From: Eleusine coracana subsp. coracana
Taxonomy: Eukaryota; Streptophyta; Magnoliopsida; Poales; Poaceae
Direction: 5' to 3'
Length of the DNA stretch: 64,000 nt
Assembly (NCBI GenBank): GCA_032690845.1
Contig: CM064427.1
Span: 17,929,501 to 17,993,500 of the forward strand
The first letter of the stretch is position 1, and each line of letters opens with the position of its first letter. Shown piece by piece: positions 1 to 10,659 of this stretch. The notes below the pieces were generated by a model. The model saw only the letters and a list, made by a program, of their open reading frames with translations. It was not told where the DNA came from and searched no databases. Both the position numbers and the translations under genes were made by a program.

Positions 1-49
1 ATGATACTGATCTTGAAATTCTTGGTCCCACTGGGCGTGCCAAAAAGCG
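1..49 (-). other. Primer-binding site and leader of a Tat-type Ty3/gypsy element
   Basis: Read on the minus strand, the bases just inside the LTR end are TTTTTGGCACGCCCAGTGGG. This has the TGG start and GC-rich body expected of a tRNA primer-binding site, and resembles the region after the 5' LTR in grass Tat-lineage elements. The internal region of the element would continue to the left, outside the window. Its exact tRNA partner is not identified. Confidence 0.55.
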
Positions 50-518
50 CGTTGACGCAAAAATTACACGCGCGACCTAAGAGATCTGCTTAACTCTAGT
101 GTAGGCTCAATATGGAAACCGAGGCATGCCAGTCGATTTTCCCAGCAAATTGACAAAGAAACAAACAGTCAAATTCCTCGGGTCACCGACCTAGTACGAG
201 CCGATGAAGAAAGCCGATAGTCACTGTTCGTGAAAACCAGTCGATGGCTATATATAGCAAATAATGTTGATAAGTAAAATAATCAGCTGATTTCTATCAA
301 CTTAACGGTGATTTAATAAACAAGTACTAAATATTGCATGAATAGTACCAATAAACACTAAGTCGATAGAGCAAAGTCGATAGAAATACGGTAAACATGC
401 AAAGACTCGCCCTATCGATAGCGACAATCAATAGATCTGATAGCTGGTATTGTAAATATGCCTCAAAATAACAGATCCCATCTTATTAAATAAAAGGGGG
501 CAATCGACTTCTAAAGGT

Positions 519-523
519 ATGAT
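519..523. repeat. Target-site duplication ATGAT, left copy
   Basis: ATGAT directly precedes the TGTTGAC terminus of the Athila element and recurs directly after its other end. An exact 5-bp duplication fixes both boundaries and shows one integration event. Confidence 0.85.
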
Positions 524-1706
524 TGTTGACTCCAGCGGTCACTCATGGTAATAAACCGCAAGCGTACTGCTATTGATGTAGCTTTCACCCAGGAGTATTC
601 CAAGGGTATCGAAATCCATGGGGAACATGTGTGGACTATCAAAGAATCGGGCTCGTCCAGGGACAACAAGAATATGGTAGGCGAGGGTAGAGAGGATTCT
701 AGGATGGATTGGACCAAGGACAAGGTAATGTCAAACTCTAAAGCTTACTTCGGGCGCCGGCTTCCCCCTGGTCTGCCAGGACGTTCCGGCCTATAGCTCT
801 ATGACGTACCTGAATGTGGAGGGTTACTAAGGACGGACAGGGCTGTCACCACCTGCCATCTACCTCTTCAATCCGCGGAGCATGCAACAATCAAAGGTAA
901 TATATAGCCTAGGCACCACGCCTATGCTACGAATTACTACTCTAATCTTGATCAAAGACTAAACCATTCAATTACGAACGATTAACCTGTAAGCATGTAA
1001 AGAGCAGATCTTATTGAATCAACAGAACAATACCATAGAAGAATCCTAAAGACTTACTTTGAAATGGCAAGACTCCGTCGAGGTACAAGATTAGGGAAGA
1101 GTGCCGACAGGCCGGCACTTCCCCAAACTACCCCTCACTCTCTCTCTATTCTCTAAGCACTAAGGAGGTAGTGCTTCGCCTTTTGGACTGGAGCTCAAGT
1201 GTTTCTCTTCTTGTGTGTGTGAGTGTGAAGCCACACCCTCCTATTTATAACCTCTATAAGTCGGTAAAGGGGAGTAACCGCCAAGAAAGACCCTACCCAC
1301 CGCCTTCAGGGATCAACCAGGAACCTCCACGTGCAAGACCAGGAGAAAAGGACGCAGGCCTGGGTTGGCAGACCTATGGTTGGGCCCTCCTGGCTTGTGC
1401 TTCCTCAGGGTGGCTACCAGGTGGGTCCTCATCCCAGATGTCGAGGTTGTTTTGTGTGTTTCTTTGGTGTAGTACTGAAAATGGACCCTTTAATCCATGT
1501 GCTCTCTCCTGATTGGCTGAAGGTGTGTTTTCTCTCTTAATTACTTGTGTTTTATTAATACTTCATGGTAAATCACCTGCATACACATAATCACCAAAAC
1601 TTGTGGAATTTGTTAGTAATAAACTCCTACCACTAGTTGGTTATTTATTTTGTAGTTTTTATGCAAGAAAATGACGGCCATATTTAGCACTTAAGGACCG
1701 TCAACA
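524..1706 (-). repeat. Athila 3' LTR (left copy)
   Basis: This 1183-bp LTR has TGTTGAC and GTCAACA ends and is near-identical to 7764-8924. A TATA motif TTATAAATAG (minus) lies at 1241-1250. It contains about 22 bp around 1337-1360 that are absent from the other copy, exactly accounting for the length difference. ORFs that can be read through it are also present in the other LTR and look like neither host nor retroelement proteins. Confidence 0.88.
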
Positions 1707-1720
1707 AGCTCCCCCACACT
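1707..1720 (-). other. Polypurine tract of the Athila element
   Basis: The minus strand reads GTGTGGGGGAGCT directly before the 3' LTR. That is the expected place and composition for the plus-strand DNA primer of an Athila-like element. Confidence 0.7.
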
Positions 1721-3289
1721 TAGCCTTTGCTCGTCCTCGAGTAAAGAACAAAAGACAAAGTATAATCATAACTTCCCATGGTACAATACTAGCATGCAAA
1801 TTATTCCATATCATACCTGTATCCATGAATATGTAGGTGTCTATCATGTTACCTTGGCGGGTTGATGAATGGAACAGTCTTGACTTCAGATTACTTGCCT
1901 CCTTCTGCTATGTAACTTGGGTTTTTGAAAAGATTTTTTTAAAATAAAGCATAGCCATACTCCTCAAATGATTCTCTCAAGGCACTCAATGTGTATTTTC
2001 CTGACCAAGGCACTTTATTTTGCCTTTTTTATCCTACCTCTAATTTATTTTAGCTTATGTGGACCTCAGGGTAAGGGATAAAAGAAGGCATACTAGAGTC
2101 TCATATATTACTAAGTCATATATTACTAAGTCAAAGAAGGCATACTAGAGTCTCATATATTACTAGAGTCTCATATATTACTAGATTCTCATATATTACT
2201 AGAGTCTCATATATTATGACCAAACATGTGCACACACCTATGGATGGAATGGATGATGGATAATGGATACTCCTATTTGAAATAACCTCTCTCTCTTTTG
2301 GTTGATTCACTATAGAGAACATGGCTATCTCTTTTTCTCTTTCTTTCTTCTTTCCCTTTTTTTTTTAGGCCATGCCTCTTTTGCATAAATATTTAGAGAG
2401 ATCACGAAAAAAAATAGAGTGGTTTATGAAATGGCAGTGGAAGATGATAGTGCTATCTCCCATTGTGGAAGTTTAGCAATATGATGGTGGTGTGCACATG
2501 ATCTTAATCAATAAAACATAACTAGTTTCATAATGGGGTCACAACAATTTGACAAAGTTCAATGAAACTACAAGCAGCATATGTCTAAGGTTTCTCAAGA
2601 AAATCATCATATGGCTTTGGTAGGAAAATTACGTTATTGAGGAGTAGGCATCTTTTTACAAAATTCCCAAGTAAATAAGCATAAGAGCAAGATTTCATTT
2701 GTCAAACCATATCTCATAAGTCAACAACCTAGGTGACATGCTTTCCTAATATACTTTTCATGAACAACAGGTATATGAATTAGGAATAAGGAGCATGCAA
2801 GTCAACCAAATTGAAGCATGATCATGGAGATACACAAGATTCAAAAAAAATTAATTTTGAGTTGATTTTAATAATTATGCTAACATAAATTCAACTCAAA
2901 AATCAGGGAGGATGAGGGATAGGACATGCAAACCAGCACTCTAAAGAAAGGGGAGGCCGAGAGGTGCCAGGATTGGGTCGCCCGACCATGGGGTCGGTCG
3001 ACTTGCTTCTGGGCCAAATGGACTCGCTTTTTGACGTCTCGGTCTTTGTTGCGTCTTGTTGCACGTTGTTGAGGTGCCTTTCTCTGTTTGTGCATCGATG
3101 TTCCCGAAAGCCTCCCCCACACTTGTTCTCCCACTCTTGTTCCTTGACCAGCAAAAACTCTGCCGGTATGACTGCCGGAGAGTCACATATCTAAGGAAGT
3201 TTGAAGATGAAGCAAGTAGAGTTATGGTAATGCATTGAAGTCAATTAATTCAATAATATCTATGTCTTCATCTAGAATTTTATCGGGTT
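1721..3289 (-). other. 3' noncoding region of the Athila element
   Basis: About 1.6 kb between the integrase stop and the polypurine tract. It is AT-rich, contains one short tandem array, and has no reading frame resembling an env-like protein. Athila elements often have an extra ORF here; in this copy nothing recognisable remains. Confidence 0.55.
2099..2216. repeat. 18-bp tandem repeat array
   Basis: The unit TCATATATTACTAGAGTC recurs about four times between 2151 and 2216. Related TCATATATTACTAAGTC copies lie just upstream, separated by an AAAGAAGGCATACTAGAG stretch that also occurs at about 2080. It lies in the Athila 3' noncoding region. Confidence 0.8.
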
Positions 3290-4533
3290 CTAAAAGAACT
3301 TCTGGCGTAGGCGATTTACCTTAAAGTGGTTGCCATCGTCGTTCTTGATTGTGACTGCTCCGTGTGAGGCGGTGTCAACGATGGTGAAAGGCCCTTCCCA
3401 TTTACTTCTAAGCTTCCCATGCCCGAAAAGCTTCACTCTAGAATTGAAGAGCAACACCTTATCACCTTGCTTGAATTCTTTTATCTTGATCTTCTTGTCG
3501 TGCCATCTCTTAGTCTTTTCTTTATATGTCTTGGCACTATGATAGGCTTTGCTTCTCCATTCTTCTAGCTCAGATATCTGCATTTTTATGTGCCGTCCGG
3601 CTTCATCTAGGTTCATGTTCCACTTTCGGATGGCCCAGTGTGCTCGATGCTCCAACTCAAATAGCAAGTGGCATGTTTTCCCATAGACAAGCTGATAAGG
3701 TGACATGCCAATTGGAGTTTTATATGCAGTCCAATATGCCCAAAGTGTGTCAGGTAACTTCAACTTCCAACCTTTCCCCATCTCTTGGACCGTCTTCTGT
3801 AGAATATTCTTGATTTGCTTGTTGGACGTTTCTGCTTGGCCACTTGTCTGAGGATGGTATGGTGTTGCAATATTGTGCTGGGCTCCAAGCTCCTTCAAAA
3901 AGCTTCAAAAGGTCTATCAATGAAATGAGACCCTCCATCACTTATCACCATCCTAGGTGTTCCAAAACGAGGGAAGATAACCTCGTGGAACATCTTGCGA
4001 GCGTGCTTGGCGTCGGCAGCTCGACAAGGCATAGCTTCTACCCATTTGGACACATAGTCAATAGCCACCAAGATGTACTCACTGTCGTAGGACCTTGGGA
4101 AGGGTCCCATGAAGTCAATGCCCCAGACATCAAATAGTTCCACTTGAAGGTTGTATGTTAGTGGCATTGCATCTCGAGCAGTGATGCCTCCATGCTTCTG
4201 GCATCTCCAGCATCTTCGAATGAATTCTCTTGTGTCTTCATACATGGTTGGCCAAAAGAAGCCACTCTGCCAGATTTTTGCCTGTGTACGGAATGCACCA
4301 TAGTGCCCGCCATATGGAGCTGCATAACACTTCTCGATGATCTTGGTTTCTTCAGTTGTTGGCACACATCTTCTCAATAGTCCGTCTGCACAGACACTGT
4401 AGAGGTATGGATCATCCCACAAATGCAATCTACTCTCGTAGATGAGCTTCTTCTTGTTCTCCCCTGGTGGTACAGACCCTGAAACCATGAAGTTTGCATA
4501 CCAGGGGTTGGAGTCCGTCACTTTCAGCAGCAT
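3290..4533 (-). pseudogene. Athila integrase region
   Basis: The upstream part (4533 to 3895) has the HHCC zinc-binding domain (H-Y-G-A-F ... C-W-R-C-Q-K-H-G) and two Asp residues of the DDE catalytic core, in GIDFMGPF and ISDGGSHF. The catalytic Glu (GQAETSN) is in a second frame, 3898 to 3290, so a frameshift at about 3895 separates the triad. The C-terminus ends in VNRLRQKFF with no chromodomain. The normal role is inserting cDNA into the genome; this copy is broken. Confidence 0.88.
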
Positions 4534-4563
4534 GTCGTCTCGTTGGAAGTCGTTTATGGGTAA

Positions 4564-5049
4564 CTATTGCATGTTAGTGACTTGCATACGAGACAAATGA
4601 TCTGCTATAGAATTTTGTACTCCTTTCTTATCTCTGATCTCAAGGTCAAATTCTTGGAGTAGAAGAATCCATCTAATTAGCCTTGGTTTAGCATCTTTTT
4701 TAGTAAGCAAGTATTTTAATGCAGCATGGTCAGAGTAAACAATAACCTTTGCTCCAACTAAATAAGATCTAAACTTATCGATAGCAAAAACAATAGCAAG
4801 GAGCTCTTTTTCAGTTGTTGCATAATTAAGTTGAGCTCCTGACAAGGTTTTGCTAGCGTAGGCTATTGCGTGATGCTTCTTATCCTTGGTTTGGCCTAGG
4901 ACGGCCCCAACGGCATAATCACTAACATCACACATGATTTCGAATGGCAGCGTCCAATCGCGGGGGTTGGATGATTGGAGCTGAGATGAGCGCCTTCTTA
5001 AGGGTATTAAAAGCTTTAAGTCACTCATCATCAAAATCAAAGGGAACAT
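4564..5049 (-). pseudogene. Athila RNase H domain
   Basis: A 161-residue frame matches the gypsy RNase H region: FEIMCDVSDYAVGAVLGQ near residue 36, AYASKTLSGAQLNYATTEKE with the catalytic Glu, and the conserved YSDHAALKYL (Asp). It follows the RT in a different frame, so a frameshift at about 5030 breaks the polyprotein. A stop at 4564 separates it from the integrase start. Confidence 0.87.
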
Positions 5050-6033
5050 CCTTATCTAATAGGCTCGTGAGGGGTCTAGAGATTTGAGAAAAATCTTTTA
5101 TAAAGCACCTACAGAACCCTGCATGACCCAGAAAGCTTCGGTTCCCCTTAACATTAGCTGGAGGTGGCAACTGTTCTATAACTTCTATCTTTGCCTTATC
5201 CACCTCAATCCCCCTCTCGGACACAAGGTGTCCTAGAACGATACCCTCTTGGACCATTAAGTGGCACTTCTCCCAGTTAAGCACTAGGTCTTTCTCTTGG
5301 CACCTTTGTAAGACCTTGTCGAGACAGTGATCAAAAGTTTTTCCATAGATAAAAAAGTCGTCCATGAAAACTTCCATAATTTCCTCGATCATGTCAGAGA
5401 AAATGGATATCATGCACCTTTGGAATGATGCGGGTGCATTGCATAACCTGAAAGACATACGTCGATACGCGTAAGTTCCATAAGGACACGTAAAGGTGGT
5501 CTTACTTTGATCATCAGGATGGATGGGTATTTGATGATAGCCAGAATACCCATCAAAGAAACAAAAGAAGGAATGATTAGCAAGCCGCTCCAACATTTCA
5601 TCAATGAAGGGGAGCGAAAAATGATCCTTCTTTGTTGCCTTGTTGAGTTTCCTATAATCAATGCACATCCTCCATCTTGTGATGGTTCATTATGGAATCA
5701 ACTCATTTTTGTTGTTCCTAACTACCGTCGGCCTCCCTTCTTAGGCACTACCTGAACGGGGCTAAACCACTCGCTATATGGCACAGGTTACATAATCCCG
5801 GCATGAAGGAGTTTCAAGACCTCCTTCTTTACTACCTCTCGCATTGCGTTGTTTAGCCTCCTTTGGGGCTCCTTAGAAGGCAAGCATTCAGGGTCAAGAG
5901 GAATGTGATGGGTGCAAAGAGCGGGACTAATCCCTTTAAGGTCTTGGAGTGAGTAGCCAAGGACAGAGCGATGTTTTTCTAAAATGGCTATGAGTCTATT
6001 GGTTTCTCCATCAGACAGTTTGTCACTTATCAT
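5021..6033 (-). pseudogene. Athila reverse transcriptase
   Basis: RT motifs run from the N-terminal part (6033 to 5788, ISDKLSDGE ... HHIPLDPE) into the palm (5668 to 5021). CIDYRKLNKAT, YSGYHQIPI, the template-strand motif FTCPYGTYAYRRM and the active site FMDDF are visible, followed by GHLVSERGIEVD and FLGHAGFCRCFI. The two parts are in different frames. FMDD in place of YVDD is usual for Athila. Translation would also stop between 5788 and 5668. Confidence 0.9.
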
Positions 6034-6065
6034 GACAGGGCCTCTATGTCGTCATTTAGGAAAGC

Positions 6066-6865
6066 CTAGCGTAGGCCTGGGGGCAAAGGTTTAAGCTCAA
6101 TTGCAGGCCGTGATGGTAAGCTTTCTTTGGGCAGTTCAAAGATTTCTTGCATTTCATCCTCCTCCTCTACAAAATTATCCGCGCCTTGCTCAAGGATAGA
6201 ATCAGGACAGTCAAAGGGGAGAATGGTCATCACTTCTTCAACTGGCTCACACTCAGGATGATGTTCCACTAAAGAATTTTTCGCTCGAACAATCAGAACT
6301 GAAAGGGTGTCTCTTCGAGTTTTATGTCGAGGTTTCCTAGTGGAGGAACATCTAAGAGAAGTTTCTCTAAAGGATGTCCGATCAAAAGATCAAAGTCATA
6401 GACTTTGTAAACATGGAAATCTAGGATGGCCTCGACATCTCCGTGCCTAACGGTCACATTTCGTATAATCCCATATCCTTCTAAGATAGCACCAGACTGG
6501 ATCTTGAAGCATTTATTGGTCGGGGCTAAAGGTTCATCGCCTATCAGGGTGAAAGCAAGGGAATCAGACATTATGTTTGCTCTGACCGTGGGATTATAAA
6601 GAGAATCTACATCGGTCCTCCTTATTTGAAGACGAATAGTTAAAGGGGGTGAACTAATCCGAAGGATATTAGGAGAATTCTCAACTTCCCTCAACCATTC
6701 ATCACTTAGAATGGAGGTTAACTCCTTCACGCTCTCCTTTAGGAAGTGTTCTTCGAGGGGATCGGGGAGGGAAGAAGGTACAGAAGGCTTCTTCTCACAG
6801 CAGTAATTCGAGGTATTCCCATAGTCATCAAATAGATTATCCTCGAATTCAAAAGTGAAATCCAA
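6066..6865 (-). pseudogene. Athila protease and gag-pol linker region
   Basis: 6865 to 6293 encodes about 190 residues with the retropepsin-like stretch DFDLLIGHPLEKLL near the end. 6269 to 6066 encodes the acidic linker ending LPSRPAIELKPLPPGLR, which precedes RT in Athila-type polyproteins. The two are out of frame with each other, and a stop at about 6890 cuts the frame from gag. Confidence 0.75.
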
Positions 6866-6892
6866 AGGCGGAATTTCTTCCTCCCTTGGTGT

Positions 6893-7720
6893 TCATGGTT
6901 TGGGCAAGGGCTCAATAGCTGAAGCTTGGGATAAACAAGGTGAAGGCTTGGGTTCAGCTAAAGAGGTTTCCTCGCAGCTAGTCTTGACGTCATCCTTTGG
7001 TGGTTCAGGAAGGTCCTCGATGAAGGAAGTGTTTTCTAGAAAATGATCTAGAAGGTCCTTACATTCTATCATGGTTCTGTGTCCAAATGAACCTCCAGCG
7101 GAGATATCAAGATATAGGGCAGACTCCTTGTTAAGACACAAACAAAAGTGTTGTAAAAACACATGGTCGGGTATAGACAATTCTAGGCTGAACTGAAGTA
7201 AGATCGAAAATCGGACCCAGGCTGCACCTATGGATTCCTTCTCATGCTGCTGAAAGTAGAGGATTTCCCTTTGTAGAGACGCGATACAGGATAAAGGAAA
7301 GAAAGCAAGACAAAATTTGTCTCTTAGTTCTATCCAATCACCGTTCACACTTTCTACGGTATGAGTGTACCATTGTTTCGCTTTCTCTGTGAGAGAAAAA
7401 GGAAACAATTTCCACCTTAAGGTTTCTTGTGTCATGCCCGAAATCATTAGACACAAGCTCAATTACTCAAACTACCGCAGATGGTGGTATGGGTTTTCAT
7501 GGTCAAGCCCAGAGAAGGATTGCTCCCGAACCATGGCTATAAAGCGAGGACGGAGTTCATAGCTAGATGCACAAATTGGGTTCGCAAAGGGAGGTGGCTC
7601 ACAAAACTCGCCCTTCGGAGCAGAGAATTGGTATAAAGGTTGTGGCTCCTTCGTAGAAGTTAGAAATAGGAATGAAATAAAATAAAATAAAAATGATATA
7701 CAAGGACGAACTTGGTTCAA
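6893..7720 (-). pseudogene. Athila gag (capsid) region
   Basis: The protein contains a typical plant retrotransposon gag core. FSGLDHENPYHHLR is followed in the same frame by two stop codons (about 7470), then LRWKLFPFSLTEKAKQWY and WIELRDKFCLAFFP. It normally packages the RNA genome. The start at 7720 has a hydrophobic leader that may not be genuine; conserved similarity begins near FCEPPPFANP. Confidence 0.85.
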
Positions 7721-7738
7721 AGATAATTCAGCAACCGT

Positions 7739-7756
7739 TCCCCGGCAATGGCGCCA
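7739..7756 (-). other. Primer-binding site, Asp-tRNA type
   Basis: The minus strand reads TGGCGCCATTGCCGGGGA, seven bases inside the 5' LTR. This pattern is the one used by Athila elements, complementary to the 3' end of plant tRNA-Asp, here with one likely change. Confidence 0.8.
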
Positions 7757-7763
7757 GAAAGCT

Positions 7764-8924
7764 TGTTGACTCCATCAGTCACTCATGGAAATAAACCGCA
7801 AGCGTATGGCTGTCGAAGTAGCTTTCACCCAGGAGTATTCCAAGGGTATCGAAATCCACGGGAAACGTGTGTGGACTATCAAAGAATCAGGCTCGTCCAG
7901 GGACAACAAGAATATGGTAGGCGAGGGTAGAGAGGACTCTAGGATGGATTGGACCAAGGACAAGGTAAGGTCAAACTCTAATGCTTACTTCGGGCGCTGG
8001 CTTCCCCCTGGTCTGCCAGGACTTTCCGACCTATAGCTCTACGACATACCCGAACGTGGAGGGTTACTAAGGACGGATAGGGCTATCACCACCGGCCATC
8101 TACCTCTTCAATCCGTGGAGCACGCGGCAATCAAAGGTAATATATAGCCTAGACACCACGCCTATGCTATGAATTACTACTCTAATCTTGATCAAAGACT
8201 AAAGCATTCAATTACGAACGATGAACCTATAAGTATGTAAAGAGCAGATCTCATTGAATCAACAGAACAATACCATAGAAGAATCCTAAAGACTTACTTT
8301 GAAATGGCAAGACTCCGTCGAGGTACAAGATTAGGGAAGAGTGCCGATAGGTAGGCACTTCCCTGAACTACCCCTCACTCTCTCCCTATTCACTAAGCAC
8401 TAAGGAGGTAGTGCTTCGCCTTTTGGAGTGGAGCTCAAGTGTTTCTCTTCTTGTGTGTGTGAGTGTGAAGCCACACCCTCCTATTTATAACCACTATCAG
8501 TCAACAAAGGGGAGTAACCGCCAAGAAAGACCCTACCCACCGCCTTCAGGGATCAACCAGGAGCCTCCACGTGCAAGCCTGGGTCGGCCGACCTATGGCT
8601 GGGCCCTCCTGGCTTGTGCTTCTTCAGGTTGGCTGCCAGGTGGGTCCTCGTCCCAGATGTCGAGGTCGTTTTGTGTGTTTCTTCGATGTAGTACTAAAAA
8701 TGGGCCCTTCAATCCATGTGCTCTCTCCTGATTGGCTGAAGGTGTGTTTCTCCCTTAATTACTTGTGTTTTATTAATACTCCGTGGTAAATCACTTGCAT
8801 ACACATAATCATCAAAACTTGTGGAATTTGTTAGTAATAAACTCCTACCACTAGTTGGTTATTTATTTTGTAGTTTTTATACAAGCAAATGACGGTCATA
8901 TTTAGCACTTAAGGACCATCAACA
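7764..8924 (-). repeat. Athila 5' LTR (right copy)
   Basis: This 1161-bp LTR has TGTTGAC and ATCAACA ends and is near-identical to the left copy. A TATA motif TTATAAATAG (minus) lies at 8481-8490, pointing into gag, so this copy would be the promoter. Confidence 0.88.
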
Positions 8925-8929
8925 ATGAT
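8925..8929. repeat. Target-site duplication ATGAT, right copy
   Basis: Exact match to 519-523. Sequence of the interrupted Tat LTR resumes at 8930. Confidence 0.85.
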
Positions 8930-9578
8930 CATAAGCAAGCAAAGTATTTGAAAGTCGAATGAAGAGTGATAACCTATCGGCTAAACGTCCTGATAGAACC
9001 CTATCAACTCTCCCCACAATCCACTTGGACCTAGTTCTATCGACTCAGTGAGAGATCAAAGTTGATGCAGCCTCGTTGGCTCGAACAGATTGAACTTAAT
9101 CGAGACATGGCTTAAACAAAGCAAATAGAACTAGATATGCTCCACTTATAGGTAAAATCGATAAGATGACTCGAATAATAGATCTAAATCAAGTTTGTAA
9201 AACCTTCTAAAAGTCATAATAGATCAGACCCAACCGTGATAGTATTGCAACTCAAAGTCGATAGTACAAATGTAATTAAGATCTAATTACCAGATAACTA
9301 GCAATTCTAAAGATTACAAATGTGTTGATGCAGACCCTATTACATATTTATAGTCTTGTGCAAAGGGATTCTGACCCAACTCAGTCAGGACTCTTCGAGT
9401 TTCAAACAAGTCAATCGACTAGATTTATTTCTAAACAAAATCTAAACAAAAAATAGAAAGATAAAATAAACTCTAGTGGGCCCACTTTATTCCCTTCGGT
9501 TGTCGAACTTCCTTTGACCTGGCTGATTTTCCTTCATGTCTCTGACCACTAGGACCGGTCCAAATTCCGGTGCCAACA

Positions 9579-10554
9579 CTGGCCTTGTTGAAAATCATTG
9601 TTTGGAGGTAGCCTCCAAAGGCTCCCTATCGAGCTATTCCTGTGGCGAAATGAGCTCGACACCATCACTCAGACAGGGTTGCATTGGCCAGGATCCACAA
9701 TGGTGTTGTATAGCCACCGTAAATATAGTTCGTAGATGTTGCGGGAGTCAACCCATCTCATCGTGCAGACAACCATCACTTGGTGTAGGATCTAGATTGT
9801 GGGATTCTTGATGTGACCTGTCTTGCGCTCCTCCTTGTCGGTGACGTAGAGCCAAAATGCATCAAGCTCCTCCTGCATGACGTCATTATGCACGGGCTTC
9901 CTCATCAAAATCGAAGAGTGTTGTAAGATCTTCGACCCCCATAGAGTAAGCCGTATCATGCACATAGAAGTTGATAACCTCGTTCCCCTCGTCATCCTCG
10001 CCGAGTTGCATCATCGTGGCGCACTCGATCACGAGGTTGAGGGAGAAGCTGGTGCCTTGCTCATGGAATAGCACCCAACCTAGGTTGGTGAGGCACTGCT
10101 GAATATTGGACCAGAGTCTAATCTGGCCCAGGAAGTGCTCGTCCATGTCGCAATTGGGGATGAAGCGTTGCCACACCAGCTCGTAAGTGTGCTCCTCCTC
10201 TGTACTCACAAGGGTAACCCCCTTCACAACTGTGCGAGGCACGAATGCTGGCGACTGCGAGGAGGCCTCCCCTGTAGATGTCTACACCCTTCCTGCAGTG
10301 GTGGTTGTACTCCTTATGCGTGACCTTGGCATGTTGGGGAGGCCGACGTCATGGCGGGCGATGTAGAAGTCGTCATTGCGCCCGTGAGGTGGTGTCATCT
10401 CCATCTCCCTGCTCCCACCATCGGTAGAGCTCGCCCTTGAGTCGCGGAAAGAGTCAGAGTTGCTTTGGTTTCCGGAGTTGTTGGAGCTCCCAGAGTCCGA
10501 ACTCCGATGGAGTCTCTTGACGATCTTCCTTGTGGCTGCCGAGATCTTGTCCAT
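9579..10554 (-). pseudogene. Athila-like accessory (env-position) ORF
   Basis: The start at 10554 (MDKISAATRKIVKRL) opens a Ser-rich N-terminus. After one in-frame stop at about 10282 comes a conserved-looking domain (ELVWQRFIPNCDMD, LGWVLFHEQ, LVIECATMMQLGEDDEGNE, GVEDLTTLFDF). This resembles the plant putative transposon protein family that includes Athila ORF1-like proteins; the assignment is from pattern memory. A frameshift at about 9890 leads to QEELDAFWLYVTDKEERKTGHI, and further similarity continues to the junction at 9578. The function is unknown in the whole family. Confidence 0.6.
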
Positions 10555-10649
10555 CTTCTACAAAACAGAAGGAAACTGCATGATTGGGGAAAGTGGAGTA
10601 GTGGGAGGAGTTACCAAGGAGTCATGGCGAGAATGGGGGCTCATGCTCT

Positions 10650-10659
10650 CCTTTTATAG
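10650..10659 (-). promoter_or_regulatory. TATA box in front of the accessory ORF
   Basis: The minus strand reads CTATAAAAGG, about 100 bp before the ATG at 10554, followed by a pyrimidine-rich leader. This spacing would give a 5'UTR of about 70 nt. It suggests that the accessory ORF is transcribed separately from the LTR promoter. Confidence 0.5.

Larger units (their letters stand above)
524..8924 (-). mobile_element. Athila-like Ty3/gypsy retrotransposon, complete but inactivated
   Basis: An 8401-bp element has two LTRs (524-1706 and 7764-8924), a polypurine tract, an Asp-tRNA-type primer-binding site and a gag-protease-RT-RNase H-integrase order on the minus strand. The Asp-type primer site, the FMDD form of the RT active site, absence of a chromodomain and a long 3' noncoding region fit the Athila lineage. 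The coding region carries in-frame stops (near 7470 and 6890) and frame changes around 6280, 6050, 5700, 5030 and 3895, so it cannot make a full polyprotein. It sits inside the LTR of a Tat element. Confidence 0.88.
50..9578 (-). repeat. 5' LTR of a Tat-type gypsy element, split in two by an Athila insertion
   Basis: The LTR occupies 50-523 and 8930-9578, about 1123 bp once the inserted Athila element and one target duplication are removed. On the minus strand it starts TGTTGGCACCGGAATTTGG at 9578, a start familiar from grass Tat/Retand LTRs. It carries a TATA motif CTATAAATA at 9345-9353 (minus) and ends near 50, where the expected CA appears mutated to CG. Both halves share TCGATAG-rich sequence. 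The right end at 9578 abuts an Athila-like ORF, so this element inserted into that older one. Confidence 0.6.

Noticed and set aside
545..796. Paired 83-codon frames in the two Athila LTRs (also 7785-8036)
   Set aside because: They are LTR sequence duplicated at both ends. No protein family; conservation reflects LTR identity.
2880..3194. Possible env-like ORF after the Athila integrase
   Set aside because: Four short overlapping frames in different phases, no signal peptide, no transmembrane segment and no similarity to accessory ORFs.
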